Shown: positions 46,199 through 59,305 of the stretch, in pieces
Layout of the letters: each line of letters starts with the position of its first letter
Position numbering within the stretch: position 1 is the first letter of the stretch
DNA from: Gnomoniopsis sp. IMI 355080
Lineage: Eukaryota > Ascomycota > Sordariomycetes > Diaporthales > Gnomoniaceae
DNA length: 64,000 nt
Direction: 5' to 3'
Assembly (NCBI GenBank): GCA_027946555.1
Contig: JAPEVC010000041.1
Location: forward strand, 121,597 to 185,596
Translations under genes and position numbers: made by a program
The notes under the pieces: generated by a model
The model's input: only the letters and a program-made list of their open reading frames with translations
Database searches by the model: none
Told to the model about the DNA's origin: nothing

Positions 46199-49100
46199 TT
46201 GCAGATAGTCGAACTCGAAAGTCGAGGCGATTCTTTTGTTCTCTGCCTTTCAAAGAAAATGGGAATCTCCCGTGAAGGAGGTGTGATTGTCAAGGGGGTA
46301 TGAATGGGAGGCAGACTCAAGGGCTAGACGACGTAGGGGATATCTCTGAAGACAAGTGAGCACGTTGGCAACGGAATGGGCTGTTGGTGGGTCTTATGCT
46401 TCCGTCTTGAACAAAGACATGTAGATGATCTGAAAATATCTTGTGAGAGGGTCGAGAGGAGCGACCCTGGTTTAAAAAGAGAAGAGCCTTGAACCACCCG
46501 CTAGAATACGTGTAGATCGAGGGAACCTAGCGTGTGGGTGTGAGTGGACTCAGGTACGTACCGAGCCAGACCGGGTGGGCCACCGAAGCATCCGCTTGCA
46601 CCCACGTCTACTTAGATGCCATTCTGACAGCATGGGTGGATACTCTGTAGGGTCTGTAAAGGAAGGTTTCCAGGCATAGGAAAGGATCGACTGCCAGCCT
46701 GGTGAACTGGGGTCGGCTGCGGAGTTCCGCCCTGAGATCCCCTCGTCCCAGGGCAACGTCGACCAGGGGGGGCCCTCAATAAAATGTGCGAGCAGGGTCG
46801 ACATCGAACGAGACAGACCTTGCTCTTGACCAAAGAGAACTAGTCTTGCCATGGTATTCTCTCAGGTACAGATTCGGGTGGCAGGTCCCTCAACAGTGGC
46901 CGCCAGGGGCGGATCCTGGACTACCAACTAAGTAGCTTTCTGGGTTGTCTGCTCCATTGCCCAGGATGTGCACAAAGTACTGAATACACCTTGCTAACCA
47001 GAAAAGGGTATTGTTCAGGATTGCCAAGCTCAAGCCGGAAAGTAAAAGAAAAGGTGGAGTGATTCTAGTAGATAAAATAGGGCTCGATGTCACCTGGAGT
47101 ACGTATCTCTACCCACTTGAGCGCGCCTAATGACCACACCAACCTGCGTTGGAGTGGGGGGCATGGAGCCTGTGGAAAGACATCAGGGAAGTAGGAGGCA
47201 GAGAGCCATGCTACGCCGAGAGGGGGAAAAGCACGAAACTAGCCACTCTGCTGAATAAAGGTGTGTGTACACTTGCAGTGAGGCTCAGTGACTGCGGTGG
47301 CCTAGGTCTTGCCTGGGGCTGCATGGCACGTGGAAACAGGTCTTCGGCCCATGATTCCAAGGAACTCTGGTCACTCTGTCATTCCCCAGACCATGCTTGG
47401 TTCTGCTCCGCCTGGGCCCCAGCTTTGAGGTCGAGATCTTAGTACTGAGAAAATCGATGCGACATGACTGGCCTGGCAGGAGTCCGTGCTAACTTGCGTT
47501 CAACGATGGCGCTTCGGGCCCGGAAGCATTCTGGGTCGCTTCCGCCATGCCGTAATTAGATCTGGCCCGGATCGAGAAGGCAAGACAACTGTCTCGGGAC
47601 TGTGAGGCACAGTTGGTGGACCAAGCTGGTTAGGCCGGTTACAGAAGCGCGCGCAGCAAGTGATAGGCGCGATATTACCCACGTCACAGGGTTGGGTGAC
47701 GGGTCAATGGAGGGTATATGTGATCGATCTAACGGACGAATGTTGGTCTATGCCGTAGTGTGGCTGTGAGGTTTGAGAAGTATCGTCAGTAGATGATCTA
47801 CTTCTTCGTTCATCAACCTGCTGAAGAGCAAAGCCACCTCGCCACTATAGAGGCATTTCTCGAGGGCAGTCCACATCAGTCAACCGCGGTTAAGAGTTTT
47901 TGTCTGACCTGACACCGGCAAGTAGATTATGTGCAAGCGAACGGTATGACTAGGAAGAAAGGGAGGATTCGGAACGTGTGGGGAGTCGCGAAATCCTACA
48001 TACTACTTGTACTAGTATGTACAGTACATAATGGAGCAGGGGCTTCTGGTAGTCGTGTGGGTGCGGCTGAGTGTACTCTGTGCATAGTTACCTTACATGG
48101 GCTGCGGACAAGACACCTGCCTCATACCGAACATGTTATGAAGGGCCCCCGCTAAGACTTTGACTGGATCCCGGCGGGGAAGCACGAAGTCCACCGCGAT
48201 CCTAGGCCCATTCACCCCAGGTCCTCGACCCTTGATTAGGGGTTCCCTGTCGAGTGAATGCTCGAGATGAATTTGACGTGACAGTGGAGACTGCGCTGTA
48301 ATAGCCGACTCCGGTGCCGCCCGTCTGTTACCCAGCACCTGGAGGGCCGAGGTTTGCGTAACGGGAGGAGGTGTCAGGTTGATCAACATGGGGATAAAAA
48401 ATTGATTGGGGAGCAAGCGCGAGGACGACGATGACAGCACCGACAAAAATGGGGGCGGCGTCTGGCTCCAACCGGATTGGCAGCGTTGCAGCGCGAGTGG
48501 AGACTCAAACGCCGGATTTTGAGATGAACAGGGGAGAAGGGGTCGGTAATGAGAATGATGTTGATAAATTCGGGATTTGATCTGGGACCTGACCTGATCT
48601 GATCATCTGAAGCGTTGCACAAGACAGCGGGCGATAGCATGAAGAACGATCCCATTGACTTTGTACGAGCTGCAGATCATGTTTCTCTTCCAAGGTTGAT
48701 CTTGGTCTAAACAGTTCGCCAAATCCAAACCGCCCAACGATACGTCGACATGCGAGGTGCATCCATTCCAGCGGCGCTCTCAAACGAAATGAAACTATCA
48801 CGTATCATCCAGGAGTTTAGACGCTGAACAGCCATACCATGTGTCAAAATACGGTGCTCTATCAAATCATAATCGTTTTTCTCAACGATATATCAGGGCA
48901 GATGCAAGCATACGATCGGACTCGCGATGAGAGGCGAAGATGGTGATATGTCGTTGTCAGTCACGTCTTGCATCTGGGTTTCCTCCGGCACGTGTCAAGT
49001 GGAGGGAGATGTTGCCCTGTCCCACCGTGGTTGATCTAAGTTTCAGACGATTGGAAATCACTTGAGTTTATCTGTTGAAAAGGAAGTCAGACGCTGCCTG

Positions 49101-52100
49101 TGCTGGCATCAGTGATATGAAGTCTTGTGCGCAGGCGGCATTACTGTGTCTGTGCAACCTGGAAGAAAAGGAGCTCTCTCAGCCGAAAAGGTAGCATTGG
49201 TCAACGAGCAAGGTAGACAAGTTTAACGTAGTATCGATAGGCTTCTGGGACGACCAATTTTTACCAATACGTGTGACAGGGAGGTACCGCGAAATTCAAT
49301 GAGGGAAGAAGGTCGGATCCCCAGGGGTTTCTTCCCACATCATGCCGAAACCAATTTCGGGACTTTCCCATAGCCCGTGATGGCAGTGTCGATCACGTCC
49401 AAATAATATTTGAACCCTTCAAAGGGAACAGAGGCTAGTGCCCAATTCGTTCATGCATTTATCTGGGACGTCGGCTTGTCTGTGCATTATGCTACGTGAG
49501 AGGCATGCCATTAAGCGGCCCATTAACCCAATTGATTGCCTTCTCAGTGGCTGGAAAAGCACAGGAAGGTCGGCAGGCTTGTAACGGTCCTGCCTTACCC
49601 GGGCCACTATGGGATCCTCCGCCGTACAAGTGCCGGTACTGAAGTCAATATACTCACGATTCGAAACAAGCGCGCCAACGGGCCGAGCACGCGTGGCCGG
49701 CGGCCATATCTGGGGAAGCAAGAGGCGAGGAAAAATCTCAGGCGGATATTTTGGGAGGGGTTGGTGCTCTAGCAGCAAGTCAAGTCGGCGGCAAAGAGCA
49801 TGCAGTCGTACGGCGCAGTATGAAGAGTCGCGGTAGTCTGACGGGTACAACTTGTCCATGGCTATGGAGCGGGGCTGCAGGAATCACCCGACAGCGAACC
49901 CGGCAAAGAAACCGTGTACTTGTATTATTTCCACTTTATGCCTGATACCTGAGCTACATGATACGTATCTCGCTACCAGGAAGATGCCTACATCTGCATG
50001 CGGGCAACAGGGGCTGTGGACGAGCTAGCGGCTCGTCATCAGCCAACCACGGCTCGGTCCGTACTGTCGGTAACCGCTAGGCCGTTTTGATAACTAGTGC
50101 TAGAGCTAGTCCAAGCCTTGTGGACCTACTATGTACCTCGCCGACCCCCCCATCCGTCACCAGGCTAGGCTGGCTGGCTAGAACTCCACCAAGTCAGCCA
50201 TCTCAACGGCTGCACTACTTGAGTCACATCGCCTTGTGGCGGTCGCGAATGCATGTGCTCTCACACAAGTGCAGCGCTTAATTGTCCCAAGGCAGTGAGG
50301 GCGGTGCACGCGAGGATAGCATTATTGAACCACGTCACAACACAACACAAGTCTCCATCTCACATCCACCGATGAAGGCTACTCTTTACTCCACTTGACG
50401 CCAGACCTGGACTTTGTTGAACGTAGTCAGGGTTTGCTAGCATTGTCAATCCTGCCCTGATCAGGACACCACGCAAAGAGCTGGTTCGTGGACTTCCGTC
50501 AATCTTTCTTCACCCGTCACGCCATCTCATCATATCCCTGAAGCTGATATGTACCGCACATTTGTAACATTGGTTGAAGTACCTGTCTCAACCAGAGTCA
50601 ATAACAGCAGACATGTCGAAAATGACGCAAAGTGGAGGTTAACCACGGATTGCTTGGTTGCGACGGTGGATCGTGCTTGCGGAAATATTCCACACTGCCA
50701 ATCCAGGACGCTACGTATTTGAGTACTATGACAACATCGGGTCAGTCTCCGGATTCTTCTGCCAATCTCGGTTAATCAAAGTGCCTGTTTACTAGGCCTA
50801 TCCAAGTTGCGGCCCCGAACCTTGTCCTCATCATCGTCGTCTCGACTTATCACCGTTGCATATCTTTGGTACTCAAGTGCATTGATTGCCTAGGTAGTCA
50901 GGCATTCCTTGCGCTCTATGAAGCCTGCGGAAGATGTTCTCAATGAAGTCTCAAGACGAATAATTATCATGCAGAGGCACAGTGGTCATTGTGACACTTT
51001 GGCTATATTTGGCAAGGTACTGCCGATAATATGCGTCAAGTCACAGATAGCCCGGCCACGAACACATTCCCACGGGTGTGTCCAAAAACATCTGCTTGAT
51101 CGCTTGTACGGCCTGATATGGGACCGGAGTCCAGCCCTTCACATGGTTGTATCGCTACGGGCATTGGTATCCGACACCCCGGCGGGCGCAATGAACTTTC
51201 CCCGGCGATGAAACTGTATATCGTCTTGGAGACTCCACAATCTGCATATGTTGTTGCAGGGCTTTTTCTTCTTCCTTCTCTCTCTTTTTCGAGCGCTTAT
51301 CCCGCAATGAGTGGCCAATGATGGACTGTACCAAGGCCAGATAAGGCCTCATTGCTGTGGCATGGAGCACGCCAACAGGACGATCGCGTCTAATCGGGAC
51401 GCACCTCCCCTCCACGAAAATACAACTCGGCCGTTACGCCGGCCCAACTTCGCCCGCCTCGTTGCGCCAGGCGAACTGCACATGGAGAGAAAATGTAACC
51501 AACCGTGGGTCACATAATCGGGTCTCCCAGCCTGCGTGTAGGCGGTGGACGACACTAAAAAGCCCCCCGCAGCTGCGTCGTGGGCGCTTCCATTGTCCTG
51601 GTACCCAACCAGAACCATCAGAATTGTTGACGGACAACGCGCCTGTTGGCTGGGAACGTGGGCTCCGAAGGCCGGATGTCCACTGTCCCAAGAGATCTCT
51701 CCTCTTGTCTGCGGGTCCTGGGACCATTTTTGGCCCACCGAGGCTCCACTTAACGACGACCTTCTCGAGGCTGAGGTTGTATCTTGGCGATTGCTGCAGT
51801 CTCCTTCGCTAATCGTTGGTCCGAGTGGCCAAAGTACGGATTTTTCTCTCATCATGCATCAAAGATGCATGGAAAACGCAGCTTCAACCGCATACCCGAA
51901 CGCTCGGTATCATACACCGCAATTATGCTGGCTGTGTCAAACGGTGAACGTTGATTCAACTCGCTTAATTACAATAATACGCGGACGTGTATACTTGGTA
52001 CATAGGTACCTTCATTGGGTAGGTGTTGAAGATCTCGGTGCCGAGGCTGTAACCACGGGTGCTCTCCACAATCCCATCCGTAGAAAATAAGGCGTGTGGG

Positions 52101-54963
52101 TCAATCATCCGGCAAGAGATCGGTTCCGAACTCCATATGTCCTGGAAAAACATGCCATCCTTTCCAAGGTTCTTAAGCCTACACATAAACGATATTGACT
52201 AGCACGTCAATAAGCCGACCTGTTAGTCGATTATGCTTCGTCCTGAGAGATGCGAATGTTCTGCTTCCAGACCCTGCAACAGATCTCCTGGGTCGGGCAT
52301 CAGATCGACCCAAGGAAGGATGGATGAGCCCATATGTAGAGTAGCGGCACAGCTGCAATCATGTCACAGTAACCCCGGAAAATTGTGACCGTTCGATGCT
52401 TCAGGGAGGATACATGGAAACGACTATTGGTAGATAGACGGATTCGGTTTCATTAACAAGCGCTGTTGCTGCAGAACCCGACCCAGGACGTAAGTATGGT
52501 CATGGTAAAGGACATCCTATTGGTTTTCCAACTTAAGATTTGAGTGAAGTGACGTCTTTGAAATGAGGCCTTCATGCTCAAACTTGAGAATTTAATTTGT
52601 CTGTCTGTGCTATCCTCATCTTCGTCTCATTGGTCTTTCAAATATATACGACCTGGTGGCCAATCGGGATGAGATTGTGGCAGGACGATCAATCGACAAT
52701 CCAGACAGATCCAAGAGAATATGGCAGGATCTATCGGAAGCTATTCTGTAGGATCAATTCTCCAGGCCGGCGAAATTGAAGCCATTAGTGAGAAGAACGC
52801 AACTCTGCTCTGAGCAGGTCGCTTAAGGGCGGCAGTTGGGTGCAAAGGTGGCGTCTATTCCCGCCTTTGATGTGGCCCAAAAATACAACATGCCTTCCGG
52901 AACAATATCAATAAAGTACCGGGGTGGTCGGTCAACTCTGATGTTGGCCACGTTCATCAAACCTGGTAGGAGGATGATCAACCTCAGGTACCCGTCAGAT
53001 ACATCGCATGCGTACCTACTGCGTAAAGTTGAATACAACACCTCCCCTGCTGATGATCATGCCAATTTCCCACTTATTGAGAAGCGAACCAACAGCCAAG
53101 TTCTGTGGTGAGAAACGGTTGATCCTGTCTTTACTAAGCGCTGATGAAGTGTTTGCTAGTCTGGACCTGTGGAGATTGTCACAGTGATAGCCGTGCTAAG
53201 TTCCACTGAGCAGGCAAGAGTGTGTTATGAGCTGAATCAAGTTCTCTGAGACTGGCCTATGATCTGGGCTGACCATCAAGGGCTGAGTCCTGTCCAGGTG
53301 GCCGGAGAGTGGGACGACCTGGACAACAAGGACACAGAGAATAGACCATGCAGAGACAAAGTTTGATCCTTCGTCACTGAAGTCTTTTTTCGTCTTGCTC
53401 ACGTATGGTATGATGGGGAGGCCCCTGCATCCATTTGATACCCCTGAATACAGCACTGCTGCGGATGCGAGGCGCAGGCTGGAGATCTGTAGGGCAGAGG
53501 CCTATTCTGGAAACGTAAAAGATCTCGAACATCTGGCGGGCGCTTAACACACCGCTGAGCCCCACTGGATGCTCTCATCATCGAATTCTCCCAAGATCAT
53601 GTCGATAGAATAGTAACGATCGGGTAAGTAGTGAAACATGGTCCCAGGAGCTTGGTGTCAGAACATAGATTGACGAAGGTATCCAAAAAGGCACCTGTGA
53701 ATGTAGAAGAGGCTAGTCGCCAAGTCAGTCACCCAGGAGCGGCTAGATTAGGTGCTGACAGCGTGGGAAAATGCTCTTCTCAGCCGGCACTTGACAATAG
53801 AGGGAGGGTCGTGAGGGTGGGGGCCTGCTCCATGCCAACATGACCAAAGTACAACTATGCATACGAAAGTCGCCCGCAGGTGCGATTCTTCCAAAGGGTC
53901 CACTCGACGTCTGAACTAAGATACAGTATTGCTGCCCAGGATTGAACAAAAGTACACAATTCTTGTACTCCAATTTCGATTGGAGCAGGAAGGTACGCAA
54001 GCAAAGAACGTGGATTGCTGACCCTTGCCGATGGAGCGTATCCACATGCACATTTTTGGCATCTGCAGGGTGCCAGCGAGGCCTGCGCGCCCTCCAAAAA
54101 TCTCTCATTCCGACAAAGTGCGAGTCAGCAGACTGGCGGATAGGTAGAGACAGTGGGTAAGTGGCCGTCTCCGGCCAGGAGATAAAGATGGAAATGGGTC
54201 ACAGGCTTATAGGATCGAGCACGCCATGACTTTCAAGTGTCAGAAGTCAGTATAGCCGAGTCTACTTTTACGGGAGAGCCTGGGCCGCGGTGAATCCCGG
54301 ATGTTCCTTTCCACCGGGGCCCTGCCAGTGGTTCGAGACTTTACCCATACTCTCAGGGATTCACTCCTACCACCGACCATCCAACGGTAGGTACTTGTAA
54401 CATACTTAGCACAATCATCAGAAAGACCGCAAATTTCGCTCTCGCTTGCTGATGGCGAGTGCTCCCACAAGCAATGCGTAATTACGGCCGCCCCACTACG
54501 GCCAACAAGAACCCCAGCTCCCCGAGTGCAACGAAGGACGGACAGCAGTGTGCCTCCTAATGCATCTTCTGTACCCACCTCTTACCAGACTGTCGGGAAC
54601 GGCGGTGTGTGAACTTTTCGAAATATAGACGGACCTCCTACTTCAGAGCCGTTGAGCAACGGGCGACGGGCCATGCCATTGCGGTTCAAGCATAGAACTT
54701 TGACATCTTACAGCTTCAATGCATGTATTACTTGAGCGACGCGCCGGCTTCATAGCATTACCATACATGTACTGTACATTAGACATTAACTATCGTACTG
54801 TCACATACGTCCACCACGGGACAGATATCATGGAATACTTATGGGATTTCAGACGCAGCTCAACACAGTGACAATGGGTGCCGTTGATGAGGAACATCTG
54901 TGCTAACGGGTCACAATTGCGAGCCATTGAAGATTTCCAGAGACCATTTGCCTTGATTGTATA

Positions 54964-55378
54964 TACCTAGGTATGTAAGTAAGAACAGGCTGGCTTTGCT
55001 GGGTCACTGAGATGCTCAAGATACTGTCATTCTTCGCTCCGTGGAGACTTCCAATGTCTTTGACTTACCTACCTAGGTAGTCAGGTACTTTCAAGGATTT
55101 CCATCTAACTAGGTATTGATATACTGGAGCGTAAGTTCGGGTGTGGTCCAAATGTTTGAGGCCTTGCGCCAGTTTCTGGCCCCGTTTCCATAGTTTCACA
55201 AGCCACTTCATGCTCCGAGGGCCCCTCATCGAGTCCGTCGACAAGGCGAAGAAACAATGCAACCCACTGACCATCGTATGAAAAGTATACATATGGTCCA
55301 TGATCCAATAGGAACTATAGAAAAATAACTCCAGAAGACCTATGTGTCTCTATGTAAATCATAAAGGCTACCTAGGTA
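54964..55378. repeat. Cluster of three TACCTAGGTA palindromes
   Basis: Exact copies begin at 54964, 55070 and 55369. Five more exact copies in the window begin at 30078, 30344, 41362, 59915 and 61016. All eight lie outside called genes. Several are flanked by extra AGGTAGG or CCTACC units. The function, if any, is unknown. Confidence 0.7.
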
Positions 55379-57953
55379 GGTGGGGTTCGGACTGGTTTCT
55401 TTGCAGCCCGAGGTCCTCATCGACAGCATGCCCATCAGCGTACAGTCCGGCTGGAGTCTCAGCAGTTAAATCACGAGTCTTCGACCAGAAAAATGACTAC
55501 CGCCGCAACCTGGAGAGAGGCGTCGGCTTCCATCCTGGCACAAGGGCTGGATGAAAGAGCCGGCTGAAAAGGTCTGCTAAGCTTTTACGCACCTGCAGTC
55601 ATCATGTTGCTTTCACTCTGCTAAGTAATTACAGATAATATGTTGAGCAATTACACATGAAGTCGTCTCTGGAGCGGCGTCAGCTCACTGGCGAGATTCC
55701 AGGCCTTTAAAATTGCGTTGTTACAGTAGAATCTCTGTTAACAAGGCGATCATCTTTACGTAATGCCTTTGGGACCACTTCGTCCATAAAACTTTGGTAC
55801 ATGCTGTATCAGGTAACTCTTTCTCAGGGCTCTCCGAACAGTGTATAAAGACCTCAGCAGCATTATGAGCACTTAAGTACATTACGTTCCACCCCATAGG
55901 CATTGTGGCGGAGTTTCACAAGCCAGTTTGGAGGTACAACATGTGAACAGAGTCTCCATTGCATTCGAAATATTCACGCTATCGGTTCCTATATGATTTA
56001 GGTCGCTCAAGCATTCTTCAGTCTTCACCGTTCTAGCCTCGTCCCAGGCTTGAGCATTGATCCGTGCTGGAGTTCACTGGTTTGTTGTTTTGTTTTTGTT
56101 ACTTCTCTTCAATAAAAATCGCAGCTTTGATAGTCACAATCGGTACGATGTATGTGTATACCTGAGATCTGCTGTACTTGTGAGCCAGACTCATAACAAC
56201 ACTGCAATGTTCAATATTGATCCGCAGGGGCACGCCGAAGAAACTCTTCTTCGAATGTTTTTGCTTTGAGAATTTGGAACCGATACGGGCTCGTGAACGA
56301 CCGCAATACGTTTTTTAACGAGATCGTCTCTCTTGGAAGGGTGGATTCTATTCATACCTGGTGATCCCTCCAGCGGATCAAAGGCAGTATCTTATTGGCG
56401 ATGTCGCTTCAAGCTTGCGTGGATGGGGATGGTCAGCGTGTCGATATGTGAGACCTCGCACTTCGAGAAAGACTGAGTCCGGATTACATCGACCATGAAG
56501 CAATTCGACCCGCAGCTCTCACTATCTGCGGAGTCGGGGAACAACCCCGAGTGAACAAGTCCGACAGCTCGGCATGTCCTTGAGCTCGAGCATGAGCATA
56601 TTCCTCCAAGGCGAAACTCAGGCTACCTCGGACACACCCAGGCTGTTTAACAGGGACTGGACTCATCGTGAAATTGTCGAGATAGACCCATTGTCTCCGT
56701 GGTCTTGTGATCTCGATCATTGACCGCTCCACGAAGTGTTAATGTACGGCCCTCATGATGAAGCAGTCATTGTGAAGAGTCCAGTTCCGACCGAGCGCTT
56801 CCTGGACAAGCTCGCACACCCAATCGACCTTATTTTCAGCCTTGCTTTTGGCTGGATTTCGCGTGAGCCAAAATTTAAATCGTTGAATTTTTGGGCCAGT
56901 ATCAGAGTCAGCGAGCTCTTGTGAGACTGAAGCCTAAGATGACGAGCACACACTGGACACCCGAGCTCTGGGTAACGCAACACAGTCGGTCGAGAATGAG
57001 CACATCCGCCTCCGTATTCTGTATTCAGGCCCTCAAATAGATCGTCCAGATCCGCAAGCGTGATGACCCACGAGGTGAGTGTGGATAGATGTTTATGTAA
57101 GAACTCAGATAGGACGGCTGTTCTTTTGTTCGCAGCTGCCGCTGTTCACCGCCCTCAACCCATCTTGGGGTACGCTCGCCCTGATAGTCATCGCGCGATG
57201 CGTGCTCCTAGAGAGCGGCTTTCGTCGCTGTGACATTAGAACGCAGTCTGATATCCCATATTTTTGGTCTACTAGCCAGCCTCAAATTTGCGTCAGCAGA
57301 TGGCCATCGTTTCACTGCCTGAACAAGCCCTGGACCAAATGAGTTGTATTCTCCCTTGTTGGCTTACACATCTGTATGTGTGTACACTTCCCTCTCAGTA
57401 TCGAGATCATCTCAATTCATCTCATGATAGGTCCCGGAGTCAATAACCTTGGCTCCGTCCACCACAACGGCTATAGAACGACCCTCACCCGCCTTCTCGA
57501 AGCCCGCGCGGTAGGCACGAAAATCGACCCAGATCTCTCGGCTGCCATTGGCGGTGTCGGTCCTCTGTCCTGGCCGAACCCGCTCGGAGGAGGCTTTGAT
57601 TTCAAAGAGCTGGATATGTACAAATTTCCATCAAACAGGACGCCAGTCTGAGCCGGGAAGACACCCCGTTGGCAACTGTTACAATTTGACCAGTGGGATA
57701 GAGCAGCAGATTCTGTCATTATTTTTCGGGCAGCGCTACCACTGGGATTCTCGCAGCGAGAGCCATCTCGACTTGAGGGATGAGTTCGAGGAACCCGGAG
57801 TTCTCTGAAGGGCCATGAGATCCAATCTTTCGGTGTGGTGAGACCAGCCTGTCTCTGCAGCCGGTGGGGGGCATCGATGCTACTGGCGTCGCGTAAATGG
57901 TTTCCATGAGGTCCTTGTTCGAGCAGGGGAGACCGCCATGTGGCCTTGGCTGA

Positions 57954-58225
57954 CCGCGCGGGATTCCACAACACCACCTACTGAATCTGGCACAGCTAGC
58001 GGTGAAGTTGTTCTTTGCGGCTACCCAGGTGCTTGCGGAAAGCTTCGCGACCGTTGTGTAAGTAAGCCTAAGAACTCATGTCTCGCGTGTAAACTTGGCT
58101 AATCATTCTGCAGAAATTTCTATAAGGATATGTTTACAGCCATTGGTGGAAATGCAAACATCCTGATCAACACCACCGGTGGTCTGACGGCCGCTGCTCG
58201 GTCAAGTACAGCCCTACATGACTAG
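57954..58225 (+). CDS. Possible 3' exons of an unidentified gene, partial
   Basis: An open frame starting after a TGA at 57951 is followed by a well-formed 56-nt intron (GTAAGT at 58058, CTAAT branch point, CTGCAG at 58111-58113). Splicing gives LAQLAVKLFFAATQVLAES then FATVVNFYKDMFTAIGG, ANILINTTGGLTAA and a stop at 58223. The first part is a strong amphipathic helix. I do not recognise the family. The 5' exons are not found, and the frames just upstream (57376-57651 plus, 57471-57977 minus) overlap without clear preference. It may be a remnant. Confidence 0.3.
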
Positions 58226-58747
58226 TGTCTCAATATATTTGTACTGGGCCCACAGAGCAATAAATCCTAACGCACTATAGACGAAACCAAAACGGGGCAT
58301 GGTGCAGTGGAAAGTCCATCTCCAGCTCTAAATAGGCTAGGCCTTGAAGGTATGAAGCTTGTTTCTTGCAAACCCTGGCCAAAAACACGCTTAGAAATGT
58401 TGGCAGACTAGTGCCTAGTCGCAAGTCGGTCGTGCAACCTCTTGTCTCCGCGAGGCTGAATAAATTTCAACGTTGTACTTGGCGTTAGAAGTGGCATTCT
58501 TCTCTATTCTAGTGACTACGGAAGGCTACTTCAGTTGGTTTTGGTCCTTGAGCTCAGGTGTGTTGATTGTGATATCTCACAAAGAATCATGGGACTATCT
58601 TACGAGCTATCGAAAGGAAAACACGCGATTCAGCTTGGTGTCCCCATTTGTGGGACTGAGGTTCAGCAAGTATGGTATCTGCTGGTCGAATGGCAGCCCC
58701 TGAGCCAGGAGTAGGATCCGAAGCTGAAGACTCGATCCCATAACGAT

Positions 58748-58770
58748 CGATGATGTATATGTATATATAC
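58748..58770 (+). promoter_or_regulatory. Candidate TATA element of the secreted-protein gene
   Basis: An alternating TA stretch (TGTATATGTATATATA) lies about 120-135 bases before the start codon at 58886, a position typical for a fungal gene with a long 5' leader. Confidence 0.45.
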
Positions 58771-58885
58771 TGCCTGACTTGCCTAGGACCAGTGCTGTTT
58801 GAATCTTCATCACTCAGCATCATATCTCATCACTCCACTCGCTCTCAGATTCCGACTTTCAAAATACCTACCCAATCTCGCCACT

Positions 58886-59305
58886 ATGCAGTTCAAGCTC
58901 CCTTCCGTTCTTCTGGCCTTTGGGCTCATGGGCATGGCTTCCGCCAGCCCTGCCTCAGGCGCATTGGCGAGCAGACAGTATGAGCTGGGCGACGTGCAGT
59001 GCTACGCTACCTCAGCACTTTGCGACAACGCGTCGACCAACAGTGGCTGTACTGGCTGCACGTACGATTCAAGTTCGACTGGAATCCCATACTGCTGCAC
59101 CGTCACCAAGGACCCGAACGCCAAGCGGGACCTCAAGGTAGAAAGCCGACAGTACGAGCTTGGTGACAAGCAGTGTTATGCCACCAGCGCTCTCTGCGAT
59201 AATGCGTCTACCAATAGTGGTTGCACTGGCTGCACATACTATTCATCTTCGACTGGAATTCCATACTGCTGCACCGTCACCGTGGACCCGAACTCCAAGC
59301 TCTAG
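58886..59305 (+). CDS. Small secreted protein with two tandem six-cysteine repeats
   Basis: A single exon encodes 139 aa. The ATG at 58886 opens a signal peptide (QFKLPSVLLAFGLMGMASASP). The mature part is two near-identical 50-residue units, each beginning SRQYELGD and ending DPN(A/S)K, with cysteines spaced C-x6-C-x8-C-x2-C-x11-CC. The units differ at only four residues. Between them lies AKRDLKVESR, which contains a dibasic KR that a Kex2-type protease could cut. It is extracellular by inference and effector-like in size and cysteine content, but I recognise no family. It sits at the edge of a 12-kb gene-poor tract. Transfer or a role in host contact is not shown by the sequence. Confidence 0.85.
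   Translation: MQFKLPSVLLAFGLMGMASASPASGALASRQYELGDVQCYATSALCDNASTNSGCTGCTYDSSSTGIPYCCTVTKDPNAKRDLKVESRQYELGDKQCYATSALCDNASTNSGCTGCTYYSSSTGIPYCCTVTVDPNSKL
58973..59295 (+). repeat. Two tandem 50-codon units inside the secreted-protein gene
   Basis: Unit one runs from about 58977 to 59124 and unit two from about 59151 to 59298. Aligned codon by codon they differ at 4 amino-acid positions and at 18 synonymous codons, so the protein sequence has been conserved since the duplication. Confidence 0.85.

Larger units (their letters stand above)
46199..58755. other. Gene-poor region of about 12.6 kb
   Basis: Apart from the partial frame at 57954-58225, I see no gene I can support. Open frames are short, mixed over all six frames and lack family features. 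Three TACCTAGGTA palindromes cluster at 54964-55378. I see no transposase, reverse transcriptase, long terminal repeat or tandem array by eye. It may hold an unannotated fast-evolving gene, decayed genes or regulatory sequence for the secreted protein downstream. Confidence 0.35.
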
